NCBI RefSeq assembly: GCF_900102635.1
Contig: NZ_FMZQ01000011.1
Span: 62,001-126,000, forward strand
Source of the DNA: Ectopseudomonas chengduensis
GTDB taxonomy: Bacteria > Pseudomonadota > Gammaproteobacteria > Pseudomonadales > Pseudomonadaceae
Direction of reading: 5' to 3'
DNA: 64,000 nucleotides
Shown: positions 1 to 8,406 of the stretch, one piece after another
Layout: every line of letters begins with the position of its first letter
Position numbering within the stretch: position 1 is the first letter of the stretch
Translations under genes and position numbers: made by a program
The notes under the pieces: generated by a model
Database searches by the model: none
What the model saw: only the letters and a program-made list of their open reading frames with translations
What the model was told of the DNA's origin: nothing

Positions 1-1657
1 CGAACAACTTGTAACGGTCCAGCAGGGCGCGCTGGGCGGCGTTGCTTTCGGTGATATCGAAGCGGATCAGGCGCCAGCCGGCCAGTTTGCTGCCCACTTC
101 GGCATTGCCGAACACCTCGCGCTCGATGACCTTGCAGCTGATGCACCAGTCGGCGTACCAATCCAGCAGCAGCGGCTGGCCGCCTGCTTTGGCCTCGGCC
201 AGTGCGGCGTCCAGTTCGGCGGGGCTGCTCAGGGTTTGCCAGGCACCACTCTTGGCGCTGCTCTGGCTGGCACCGGCCTGCAACTGGCCGAGCGGCTTAA
301 GCGGATCGCTCGCACCTTGCAGGGCACCGACCCAGGCGGCCAGGGCATAGACCAGCAACGCCAGGCCGGCGATCTGGCCGAGCTTTTGTCGATGCGTCTT
401 GGGGCCGAACTCCAGCGCGCCGAGGAATACTGCCACGCCACCCGCCAGCAGGCCCCACAGGGCCAGGCTGAGACTGCCCGGCAGCACGCGCTCGAGCAGC
501 CAGACCGAAACGGCCAGCAGCAGCACGCCGAAGGCATTGCGCACCGTGACCATCCAGGTACCGGTTTTCGGCAGCAGCGCACCACCGCCAACGGCGAACA
601 GCACCAGCGGCGTCCCCATGCCGAGGCCGAGGGCGAGCAGCTTCAGGCCGCCGCCCAGGGCATCGCCACTGGCGCTGATATAAAGCAGGGCACCGGCCAG
701 CGGTGCCGAGACGCAGGGGCTGACCAGCAGGCTGGACAGCACGCCGAGCAGGGCTGCATTCAGATGCGAGCCGCCATGGGTTTTGCCTGCCAGGCGATCC
801 AGCGGTTCACTGATGAAACGTGGCAGGCGCAGCTCGAACAGGCCGAACATGGCCAGCGCGAAGAAGGCGAAGAAGGCGGCGAAAGGCACCAATACCCAAG
901 CCGATTGCAGGCGAGCCTGCAGATTGAGGCCCGCGCCGAACAGCCCCATCAGCGTGCCGAGAATGGCGAAGCAGGCGGCCATCGGCAGGACATAAGCCAG
1001 CGACAGAGTCAGGCTGCGCAGGCCGCCCAACTGGCCGCGCAGCACCACGCCGGAGAGGATCGGCAGCATCGGCAGCACGCAGGGGGTGAAGGTCAGCGCC
1101 AGACCGCCGAGGAAGAACAGCGCCAGCTCTTTCCAGTTCCAGCCTGTCGCGACCGGCGCCACATCACCGCTGGTGGCGGCAGGCATATCACCGATCTCGA
1201 TATATTCGGTTTCCGGCGGATAGCACAGGCCCTTGTCGGCGCAACCCTGATAGCCGACCTGCAGGCGCAGCGGGCGGTTATCCGGGTTGTCCAGCGGCAC
1301 ACGGATATCCAGCACGCCGTAGTACACCTCGACATCGCCGAAGAATTCATCGTGCTTGGCCTCGCCTGCTGGCAATTCGGCGTCGCCGAGCACCAGGTCC
1401 GCCGGTTCGACGCTGAAATTGAAGCGATGGCGATAGAGGTAGTAGCCCTCGGCCGCGACGAAGCGCAGCGTCACTGCCTGTGCATCGCTGCTCACCAGGC
1501 TCAGCTTGAAGGCTTCACGCACCGGCAGGAAATCGCTGCTGTTGTTCAGCGGTGCGCCAATCGGCGAGGCGGCAGGGCGCTGGTCGAACAGGTTGGCGCT
1601 GGCGGGCAGGCTCAGGCAGAGCAGAAGCAGGGGAAGCAGCAGTCGACGCAGTGACAT
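1..1657 (-). CDS. dsbD: Thiol:disulfide interchange protein DsbD (3' end cut by window edge)
   Basis: This inner-membrane protein passes electrons from cytoplasmic thioredoxin to periplasmic thiol proteins such as DsbC and cytochrome c maturation factors. Reading the minus strand from the ATG at 1657 gives 552 codons with no stop before the edge. A signal peptide of about 21 residues ends at PASA. The periplasmic alpha domain carries the cysteine pair in GCADKGLCYPP. Then come eight or so membrane segments with the two transmembrane cysteines in TPCVLPML and LLVSPCVSAP. The C-terminal thioredoxin-like domain has the CxxC in YADWCISCK. The last few dozen residues lie outside the window. In P. 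aeruginosa the homologue dipZ (PA4845) also sits beside ctpL. Identification is firm. Confidence 0.95.
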   Translation of the reverse strand, partial: MSLRRLLLPLLLLCLSLPASANLFDQRPAASPIGAPLNNSSDFLPVREAFKLSLVSSDAQAVTLRFVAAEGYYLYRHRFNFSVEPADLVLGDAELPAGEAKHDEFFGDVEVYYGVLDIRVPLDNPDNRPLRLQVGYQGCADKGLCYPPETEYIEIGDMPAATSGDVAPVATGWNWKELALFFLGGLALTFTPCVLPMLPILSGVVLRGQLGGLRSLTLSLAYVLPMAACFAILGTLMGLFGAGLNLQARLQSAWVLVPFAAFFAFFALAMFGLFELRLPRFISEPLDRLAGKTHGGSHLNAALLGVLSSLLVSPCVSAPLAGALLYISASGDALGGGLKLLALGLGMGTPLVLFAVGGGALLPKTGTWMVTVRNAFGVLLLAVSVWLLERVLPGSLSLALWGLLAGGVAVFLGALEFGPKTHRQKLGQIAGLALLVYALAAWVGALQGASDPLKPLGQLQAGASQSSAKSGAWQTLSSPAELDAALAEAKAGGQPLLLDWYADWCISCKVIEREVFGNAEVGSKLAGWRLIRFDITESNAAQRALLDRYKLF

Positions 1658-1825
1658 CGGGCGAATATCTCGGCGAAAGGTGGCGGCATGATACCGGAAA
1701 GCGCTCACCCGTATCGTCGTCGCCGCGCCGGGGCGTCGATTGCCGGAGATGAGCGGAACCTTGGAGAAGGCCGGCCTTGTCGAGTTCCCGTGCAGATCAA
1801 GCCTGCGCTGCCGTGTCGCAGGCGC

Positions 1826-3790
1826 TTAGACGCGAAACGCCTGTACGGCGCTGTGCAACTGGCCACCCAGGTGCAGCAGGCGTTCACTCTCGCTGCGTCC
1901 GTTGGCGATCAGGCCGAGGTTGTCGTCGCCCAGTTGGTGGATGCGTTCGCCGTGTTCGCGAATCTCGCTGACCGCATTGCTCTGCTGCGCGGTGGCCTCG
2001 GCGATACGCCCGGCCATGCTGGCGATGGTGCGTATGGCGCTGACGATCTCGTCCAGTGCACCATCGGCCGCTTCGGCCTTGCCCGCGGTAGCTTCGGCGT
2101 GTTCGACCTGGGCACGCATGGCCTGTACCGACTGATGCGCGGCTTGTTGCAAGCGGCCGATGACATCCTGGATTTCCGCGGTGGCGCTGCCGGTGCGCTG
2201 CGACAGTGAGCGCACCTCGTCGGCGACCACGGCGAAACCGCGGCCGGCCTCGCCAGCGCGCGCGGCCTCGATGGCGGCGTTGAGGGCGAGCAGGTTGGTC
2301 TGTTCGGCGATGCCGCGAATCACCGTCAGCACGCTGCCGATGGTGGCGGTCTCGTCGGCCAGACGTTCGATGGCCTGGGCGTTGCCCTGTACCTCGGTGA
2401 CCAGGGCATGCAGCCCTTCCAGGCTCTGGCCGATGACCTGCTGGCCCTGGACCAGGGCGCGGTCGGCGTCGCGGCTGGCGTCGGCGGTCTGGCTGGCATC
2501 CTGGGCGACCTGGCCGATGGTCGCTTCCAGCTCGCTCAATGCGTCGCGGATCAGGGCGGTATCGCCGGCCTGGCGTTCGGCTCCGCCATGTAGGCCGCCG
2601 CTGAGGTCGGCCAGGGTGCGACTGGAGCCGGCGACATGCTCGGCGTGGCCGCGGATGCTGGCGACCAGCTCCACCAGATAGCGGCGCAGGTGATTGAGCG
2701 AATCTTCGATATCGCGCAGCTCGCGGGTGCGGGAATTGATGCTGATCGGCGTCGCGAAATCACCTTTGGCCCATTGCGACAGCGCCGGTACCAGGCGCTC
2801 GAGTACCTGTGACAGGCGCCGCTGGATGCGGTCGATGAGCAGGGCGATCAGCAGGATCAGACCGATCATCAGGCCTTGAATCAGCCGCACCTCGCCCTGA
2901 ATGCGCGCGTATTCGCCTTTTACCAGAGGCTCCAGCGCCGCCAGTGCCTGTTGCACCTGGGTCACGCGTTCGGTGGTGGTTACGGCCAGTTGCTGACGTT
3001 GCTCGACCAGCTCGCGGGTGCGCTGCAGTTCGCTGGGGTAGCGGCGTACCAGGGTGCTCAGTTCGCGTTTCAGCTCGACGCCACGATCCTGCGCCTGTTG
3101 TTCCTGCTGTGTTTCATCCAGGCCTAGCAGTGCTGCGAAACCGACGCTGGCAGAGCTGTCGGCCTGCTGCACGCCGAGTAGCGGCAACTTATCCAGCGCC
3201 TCTGCCTGTTGAGCAAGAGCCTTGAGTTCGCGTTCGACGTCGCCGAGCAGCTCACTACGACCCTGGCTGGTGAAGCGTTCGCGGGCGTGGGCCAGCCTAA
3301 GCAGGCGCGAACCGGCTTCCTGCAGTGGTTTGCGGTAGTCACCGGCGGCGGGGCTGCTGGCATCTGCGACGTACTGGGTCAGTTGTTCCAGCGCGGCGAG
3401 CATCTCGCGTTCGGCCTGCAACAGCAGCCCCTGCGGATCACCGGCCAGTTTGCCGGCCGCCAGCAGCTGATTGGCGCTGAAGTCGCGCAGTTGCTCAAGG
3501 CTTGGACGCAGCTCGGTGGTCAATTGTTGCGGCAGTTGTTCGAGGGCTTCGTCGAAGGCGTCGATGGCCTGGGTCGCGCTGCTGTGTTGCACCGCGTTGC
3601 CACCGGCCAGGTAGGCCTGAATGTTGTCGGCCACCTCGCGCTGGAACTGCTGGGACAGCGTCAGGTAGCGCTCCATCAGTTGCACCGGTTGCTGCAACGC
3701 GCGCTGCGACCACCAGAGCGTCGCCGCCAGCGCAACGCAGACGGTGACCAGCAGCAGGGTGTTTAGGTTGGTGAGCAGCTTGAGGCGCAT
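1826..3790 (-). CDS. ctpL: Methyl-accepting chemotaxis protein, CtpL-like
   Basis: This is a transmembrane chemoreceptor of 654 residues. A first membrane segment lies at about 11-30. It is followed by a long, mostly helical periplasmic ligand-binding region (about 31-305), a second membrane segment near 307-325, a HAMP-like linker and the cytoplasmic signalling domain. The hairpin-tip hallmark EQTNLLALNAAIEAARAG is present, so it should couple to CheA/CheW. Its place between dsbD and gcbA (apart from the inserted secretion genes) matches PA4844 ctpL, known as a receptor for inorganic phosphate. A Pho-box-like sequence upstream (3841-3858) supports that. The ligand assignment is inference from position and promoter; the MCP identity is certain. 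Confidence 0.85.
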   Translation of the reverse strand: MRLKLLTNLNTLLLVTVCVALAATLWWSQRALQQPVQLMERYLTLSQQFQREVADNIQAYLAGGNAVQHSSATQAIDAFDEALEQLPQQLTTELRPSLEQLRDFSANQLLAAGKLAGDPQGLLLQAEREMLAALEQLTQYVADASSPAAGDYRKPLQEAGSRLLRLAHARERFTSQGRSELLGDVERELKALAQQAEALDKLPLLGVQQADSSASVGFAALLGLDETQQEQQAQDRGVELKRELSTLVRRYPSELQRTRELVEQRQQLAVTTTERVTQVQQALAALEPLVKGEYARIQGEVRLIQGLMIGLILLIALLIDRIQRRLSQVLERLVPALSQWAKGDFATPISINSRTRELRDIEDSLNHLRRYLVELVASIRGHAEHVAGSSRTLADLSGGLHGGAERQAGDTALIRDALSELEATIGQVAQDASQTADASRDADRALVQGQQVIGQSLEGLHALVTEVQGNAQAIERLADETATIGSVLTVIRGIAEQTNLLALNAAIEAARAGEAGRGFAVVADEVRSLSQRTGSATAEIQDVIGRLQQAAHQSVQAMRAQVEHAEATAGKAEAADGALDEIVSAIRTIASMAGRIAEATAQQSNAVSEIREHGERIHQLGDDNLGLIANGRSESERLLHLGGQLHSAVQAFRV

Positions 3791-3840
3791 GACGGGCTCG
3801 ATCGACGACTGAACGATGCCCGCGAGCTTATTGCGGTTTG

Positions 3841-3858
3841 GTTACAGGCTGATGACGC
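3841..3858 (-). promoter_or_regulatory. Putative Pho box upstream of the ctpL-like gene
   Basis: Read on the minus strand, the site is GCGTCAT-CAGC-CTGTAAC, two 7-base half-sites separated by four bases. It resembles the PhoB consensus CTGTCAT-N4-CTGTCAT at about 11 of 14 positions. It lies 51 bases upstream of the ATG at 3790, in the 104-base gap after the TolC-like gene. PhoB control would fit a phosphate chemoreceptor. This is a hand match only. Confidence 0.45.
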
Positions 3859-3894
3859 TGTGAGATGCGTCACGTTCTGCGGGGCCGCCAGTAC

Positions 3895-5232
3895 CTATCG
3901 GTTTGGCTGAGAGGCTGTCAGCCAGCTGTTCACCTGGCGTATGTCGGTATCGCTGAGTCGCCCACTCCAGCGATACAGGACTAACAAGCTGGTGATGTAG
4001 TGGTATTGCGACTGCAGTAGATCCCGTTTGGCGCGAAACTCCATCTCGATGCTGTTCAGGACATCTACGGCGTTCATTACCCCGTAGCTGAAGGCCTGCT
4101 CGGTCGCAGTGCGTGAGCGCTCGGCGGAGGCAAGGGCGAACTGCAAGGCTGTCACGCGATTCAGGCTGGCCTCAAGGTTGAGGTAAGCCGTGCGCGTCTC
4201 TCGTACTACCTGCCGGCGCAGGGCTTCGCGTTCGTGCTGAGTCGCATCGAGTTCCGCATGCAGTGAGGCAACCCTGGCTTGGGTCGAGCCACCACTGTAA
4301 AGGGGGATCTGCACGCCCAGGGATGCAACGTAGGTATCCGAGCGGGGCGTTGCAGTTCCTTCGTAGCCGATATCGCTGCGCTGAGCGCTGAGGTCCAATG
4401 CCAGGGTTGGTAGGTGTTCGGCCTTCGCTTCGCCCAGTGCAGCATGCGCCGCGTCCAGTGCCTGCTCCCTCGCCAGCAGGGCCGGATTGCTGCGCAAAGC
4501 GGTCTCGACCCAGAATTCCTGGCTTTGTTGCGGTGGGAGGAAGTCTGGCTGCGCGGCGAGCCGTTTCAGTGGCTGTTCCAGAGAGCGTCCGATCAGTTCG
4601 GCAATTGCTTCCCGGTCGATTTCGATCTGGTTGGCCGCTTCGATGGCCTGTGCTTTCAGTAGGTCCACGCGGGCCTTAAGCTCGAGCACATCCGTGACTC
4701 TGGCCATTTTCTTCGCAAACAGTGCTTCAGTCCGTACGTGGTTGCGTGCTGTTGCGTCCAGTTCCGCTTGAACCAGGCGTAACTCGTCCTCTGCCGCTAA
4801 TACCGCAAAGTAGCGCTCGGCGAGGTCAATGCTCGCCTGTACGCGAGCTTCCTCGTATTCGAACGTACTCTGTCTGGTGAGGGCAGAGAACTTCTGGTAG
4901 CTGCGCCACGCCTGGGGTGCGTAGAGCAACTGGCTCAATCCGAGTGAATAGGCCTGGCCGTTGTAGTGGCTGCGGGCGAGGTCGTCCTCGCGCTGGCTGC
5001 GATTGACGCTGGCGCTGCCGCCGAGTTGCGGCAACAGGCGGCCCAGTGCTTCGCGTTGGCGCCCTTCGCTGCTTTTTTCAAGCGCCCCCGCCCTGAGTAT
5101 CCTGGGGTCCGCGTTACGGGTTTCGATATACAGGTCCCATAGGTCGACGGGCGTGCTGGTGGCCATGGCGATGCTCGTGTGCGTCAGAACACAGAGCCCA
5201 AGGACCGATAGCTTGAATATTGAGGTGCGCAC
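3895..5232 (-). CDS. TolC-family outer membrane channel of a type I secretion system
   Basis: The 445-residue protein starts with a signal peptide (MRTSIFKLSVLGLCVL...SIAMA). Two related halves of the outer-membrane efflux protein fold follow, rich in long amphipathic helices with regularly spaced Ala, Gln and Glu. It should form the trimeric outer-membrane and periplasmic tunnel of the exporter encoded just upstream. It is the last gene of the unit; the HlyD gene ends only 3 bases before its start, so they are co-transcribed. Length and position match AprF/PrtF-type channels. The substrate is presumably the RTX protein at 8407-10980. Confidence 0.9.
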   Translation of the reverse strand: MRTSIFKLSVLGLCVLTHTSIAMATSTPVDLWDLYIETRNADPRILRAGALEKSSEGRQREALGRLLPQLGGSASVNRSQREDDLARSHYNGQAYSLGLSQLLYAPQAWRSYQKFSALTRQSTFEYEEARVQASIDLAERYFAVLAAEDELRLVQAELDATARNHVRTEALFAKKMARVTDVLELKARVDLLKAQAIEAANQIEIDREAIAELIGRSLEQPLKRLAAQPDFLPPQQSQEFWVETALRSNPALLAREQALDAAHAALGEAKAEHLPTLALDLSAQRSDIGYEGTATPRSDTYVASLGVQIPLYSGGSTQARVASLHAELDATQHEREALRRQVVRETRTAYLNLEASLNRVTALQFALASAERSRTATEQAFSYGVMNAVDVLNSIEMEFRAKRDLLQSQYHYITSLLVLYRWSGRLSDTDIRQVNSWLTASQPNR

Positions 5233-5235
5233 GCT

Positions 5236-6555
5236 TCAGTCCTCGATCAGTGAGCGGGCCAGTGCATCGCCGGCAGGCTGCATCAAGTAGTTGAGTAGCG
5301 TGCGTTCGCCCGTGTTGATCAGCACTTCCGCCGGCATGCCTGGCAGCAGGGTTAGCCCCCCGAGGGTCGTCCGGCCCTCTTCGGTCAGCTCGAGACGACC
5401 GAGGTAGTAAGGCATACCTGTGTCCGTATCGATCAAGCGATCGGCAGAGATATGTGTCAGTAGTCCTTCGATCACCGGGGTGGTGCTGCTCTTGAAGGCG
5501 CTGAAACGAATATCGGCATTGCGGCCTATGGCTACCCTGTCGATGTCAGTTGGCGCTATGCGTGCCTCGACGACGAGCTCCGCTTCAGCAGGCACTATGT
5601 CCAGCAATGGCGTGCCGGCGCCGATCACCCCGCCAACCGTGTGCACGCTCAGGCCTATCACCATCCCAGATTCCGGCGCCACGATCCGCGTCCTCTCGAG
5701 CCGGCTCTGGATGGCTGCGAGGCGCTCGCGCAGATCCCGCACGCGGGTATGGGTGTCGCCGAGCTGGCTGGCCACTTCGCTGTAAAAGGCCTTGGTCAGT
5801 TGCAGAATCTGCAGCCTCGTCTCGCTTATACGCAAACGTGCTTGGGCCATTGCCGATCGATGCTCGGCAATTTCGCTACGAAGGCGTGTCAAGCTGCGTT
5901 CTTGATCCCGCAGGCGCTGGATGTCGATGAAGCCTTCTGCGAGCAGTGCGCGCAGATCGGCAATCTCCTCGGCATAGGAACTGGCCAGTTCTTGCTTGCT
6001 GGAGACCATGGCTTGGAGGCCTTCGATCTGCGCCTCAAGCTGCACTATGTTTTTTTCAAAAATGCTTACTTCCCCGGACAAACTGCTGCGTCTGGTCTGG
6101 AAAATCTGCTCCTCGTTGGCCATCGCTTCCCGGATGCGGGGATCGCCGGGGGCGAAATCGGGCACTGGCAAGGCGCCGTCGTGAGTCTTCTGCTCGGCCT
6201 GCAGTCGGGATTCCTGGGCTAATAGCGCGATCAACTGGCTGCGCACCATCTCGAACTCTGCACGGAGCTGGCTGTCGTCTAGCTCCAGAAGAACGTCGCC
6301 GACCTGGACCGGGTCGCCATCACGCACATGCAAGGCATGGACGATGCCTCCCTCCAAATGCTGCACGGTCTTGCGATAACTCTTGACCGTAACCACCCCG
6401 GGGGCGAGCGCGGCGCCATCCAGTGGTGCCAGAGTGGCCCAGCCGCCGAACAGGCCAAAAGTTACGAAGAGAATGCCATAGCCCAGGCGCCGGATCGGCT
6501 TATCGTCGATGGGCAATGGGGGGAGGGTGTGGCTAGGGGTCATGGGACTATTCAT
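5236..6555 (-). CDS. HlyD/AprE-family periplasmic adaptor of a type I secretion system
   Basis: This membrane fusion protein of 439 residues links the ABC exporter to the TolC channel. It has a short cytoplasmic N-terminus, one membrane segment at about 27-47, a biotinyl-lipoyl-like domain (PGVVTVKSYRKTVQHLEGGI, residues about 53-72), a long coiled-coil hairpin (about 95-290) and a C-terminal beta barrel. The HLEGGIV signature is typical of HlyD/PrtE/AprE adaptors. Its ATG overlaps the stop of the ABC gene by 4 bases and its stop lies 3 bases before the TolC-like start, indicating translational coupling. The 439-residue length is close to AprE. Confidence 0.93.
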   Translation of the reverse strand: MNSPMTPSHTLPPLPIDDKPIRRLGYGILFVTFGLFGGWATLAPLDGAALAPGVVTVKSYRKTVQHLEGGIVHALHVRDGDPVQVGDVLLELDDSQLRAEFEMVRSQLIALLAQESRLQAEQKTHDGALPVPDFAPGDPRIREAMANEEQIFQTRRSSLSGEVSIFEKNIVQLEAQIEGLQAMVSSKQELASSYAEEIADLRALLAEGFIDIQRLRDQERSLTRLRSEIAEHRSAMAQARLRISETRLQILQLTKAFYSEVASQLGDTHTRVRDLRERLAAIQSRLERTRIVAPESGMVIGLSVHTVGGVIGAGTPLLDIVPAEAELVVEARIAPTDIDRVAIGRNADIRFSAFKSSTTPVIEGLLTHISADRLIDTDTGMPYYLGRLELTEEGRTTLGGLTLLPGMPAEVLINTGERTLLNYLMQPAGDALARSLIED

Positions 6556-8282
6556 GTCGGCTGCTGAGGGTCGGCGAGCCGAGGGCCGCTGATGCCGGGC
6601 TCTGGCTTACTCTGCAGCTGTTTGAGCACTTTGTCGCGGGGGCCGCATAGGGGCATTTCGCCGGCGTTCATCACGATCAGGCTGTCGAGCTGCGCCAGCA
6701 CATTGGGGCGGTGGGTGATGACGAAGAGGGTGCTACCGCGCTGCTTCATGCTTTGCAGTGCCTGAGCAAGCATCTTTTCCCCTGCCTCGTCGAGGTTCGA
6801 GTTCGGCTCGTCGAGGATCAGCACCCTGGGATTTCCATATAGTGCCCGGGCCAGCCCGATACGCTGGCGCTGTCCGCCAGAAAGACCGCCGCCATTTGCG
6901 CCGATGCGGGTGTCATAGCCTTGCGGTAGTTGCAGGATGAGCTCGTGCACTCCTGCCAGTCGTGCCGCCTCCACGACGGCCTCGGCATCCAGCTCGCCCA
7001 GCCGGGCGATGTTGTCACCAATGCTGCCCTCGAACAGCTCGATGTCCTGCGGTAGATAGCCAAGGTGACGGCCCAGTTCCTCGCGGCGCCATTGGCTAAC
7101 GTCTGCGCCATCCAGGCGAACATGCCCTTCCAGTGCTGGCCAGATACCGAGTAGTGCGCGCGCCAGGGTCGACTTGCCCGAGCCGCTCGGACCTATGATG
7201 CCGACCGCGGTGCCCGGTGTGACCTGAAAGTTGATATTCCTGATGACCGGCCGGGAGCTGCCCGGGGCACCAGCGTGAAGGTTTTCTACGGCAATGCTGC
7301 CCAGTGGACTGGGAAGCGGCATGGGCTCGGGCTCCTGCGCTACCTTGGCCAGCAGCTCATGCAGGCGCGCGTACTGCGAGCGGGCGCCGATAAAGCCCTT
7401 CCAGGCGCCAATCATCTGATCGATGGGGGCTAGGGCCCGACCTAGAAGGATTGAGCCGGCGATCATCAGGCCCGCGCTGATCTCATGGTTGATCGCCAGG
7501 TATGCGCCAAGGCCTAGGATCAGCGATTGCACCAATTGGCGGAAGGTTTTCGACAGAGAGCTGATCGCGCCGGCACGATCGCTGGCGCTGCTCTGTAGAA
7601 GCAGAACCTTGTGCACCTGCTGTAGCCAGCGCTGGCGGAGGTTGGGCAGCATGCCCATGGCCGCGATGACCTCTGCATTGTTAAGGCTCTTGCCGGTAAG
7701 GTCGGTGGCGAGCAACTGTTCGCGATTTGCCTGCTGCAGGGGAGCCTGGGTCAGGCGTTCGTTGAGCATGGCCAGGGCAATCAGCAGCAGTGAGCTGACC
7801 AGCCCCAGCCAGCCGAACCAGGGATGGAAGATAAACATCACGGCGAGATAGATTGGCAGCCAGGGTGCGTCGAAGAAGGCGAAAAGACCATTGCCGGTGA
7901 GAAACTGGCGCAGGCCATTGAGGTCGCTGAGCGGCTGGGTGGTGGCCTTCACGCCGCCCGAGTCCAGTGCCAGCTTGAAGCCTGCGTCGTGGAGGCGGGC
8001 GCCCAGATCGTTTTCCAGGCGGGTACTCACGCGCACCATGATACGTGAGCGCACCCACTCCAAGGCGCCCAGGCTGATCATCAGAAACAGCATGATCAGG
8101 GTCAGCATCAGCAGCGTGGCTTCGCTACCACTACCCACTGCGCGGTCGTAGACCTGCAGCATGTAGAAGGAGGGCACCAGCATCAACAGGTTGATGAAGA
8201 GGCTGAACAGCGCCACCGCGAAAAAGCTCGTACGACAGGCGAGCAGGGTGCGTTCAAGGTCGGTTTGCGATAACCGCAGCAT
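6552..8282 (-). CDS. Type I secretion ABC transporter (PrtD/AprD family permease-ATPase)
   Basis: A homodimeric inner-membrane exporter that uses ATP to send an RTX substrate directly out of the cell. From the chosen ATG at 8282 it is 576 residues. A six-helix ABC exporter domain fills about 20-320. The nucleotide-binding domain has Walker A (GPSGSGKST, near 365), the signature LSGGQRQRIGLARAL, Walker B VLILDEPNSNLD and the switch His in ITHR. It has no C39 peptidase-like N-terminal domain, so it belongs to the PrtD/AprD group. The frame stays open upstream to a GTG at 8357, but that start has no spaced ribosome binding site and lies beside the hairpin at 8367-8393; the ATG at 8282 matches the family N-terminus (MLRLSQTDLE). 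Confidence 0.92.
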   Translation of the reverse strand: MLRLSQTDLERTLLACRTSFFAVALFSLFINLLMLVPSFYMLQVYDRAVGSGSEATLLMLTLIMLFLMISLGALEWVRSRIMVRVSTRLENDLGARLHDAGFKLALDSGGVKATTQPLSDLNGLRQFLTGNGLFAFFDAPWLPIYLAVMFIFHPWFGWLGLVSSLLLIALAMLNERLTQAPLQQANREQLLATDLTGKSLNNAEVIAAMGMLPNLRQRWLQQVHKVLLLQSSASDRAGAISSLSKTFRQLVQSLILGLGAYLAINHEISAGLMIAGSILLGRALAPIDQMIGAWKGFIGARSQYARLHELLAKVAQEPEPMPLPSPLGSIAVENLHAGAPGSSRPVIRNINFQVTPGTAVGIIGPSGSGKSTLARALLGIWPALEGHVRLDGADVSQWRREELGRHLGYLPQDIELFEGSIGDNIARLGELDAEAVVEAARLAGVHELILQLPQGYDTRIGANGGGLSGGQRQRIGLARALYGNPRVLILDEPNSNLDEAGEKMLAQALQSMKQRGSTLFVITHRPNVLAQLDSLIVMNAGEMPLCGPRDKVLKQLQSKPEPGISGPRLADPQQPT

Positions 8283-8366
8283 GGTGGGAGTCCGGAGCGT
8301 CGAGGGGGCGGCGAAGAACTTGGTGGCGGGTTGGTCGGCGGCCGGGCAGTTTGCCACCTTTGTCGC

Positions 8367-8393
8367 GCCGGCTCCATCGGGGATGGAGCCGGC
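8367..8393 (-). terminator. Perfect 12-bp hairpin between the RTX gene and its exporter gene
   Basis: The arms 8367-8378 and 8382-8393 are exact reverse complements (gccggctccatc / gatggagccggc) around a three-base loop. On the transcribed minus strand it begins 13 bases after the RTX stop codon. No run of U follows, so it is not a textbook intrinsic terminator. It could be a partial terminator, or a 3' stabiliser that lets the substrate mRNA outnumber the exporter mRNA, as seen in other RTX operons. The structure is certain; its role is inferred. Confidence 0.6.
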
Positions 8394-8406
8394 GGTTGGT
8401 TAGGTT

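Noticed and set aside
236..1654. Plus-strand open frame of 472 codons at the left edge
   Set aside because: The opposite strand encodes dsbD with all expected cysteine motifs; the frame has a Gln/Ala/Arg-rich shadow composition.
8283..8357. GTG at 8357 as start of the ABC transporter
   Set aside because: No ribosome binding site at proper distance and the extra 25 residues are unlike the family; ATG 8282 is better.
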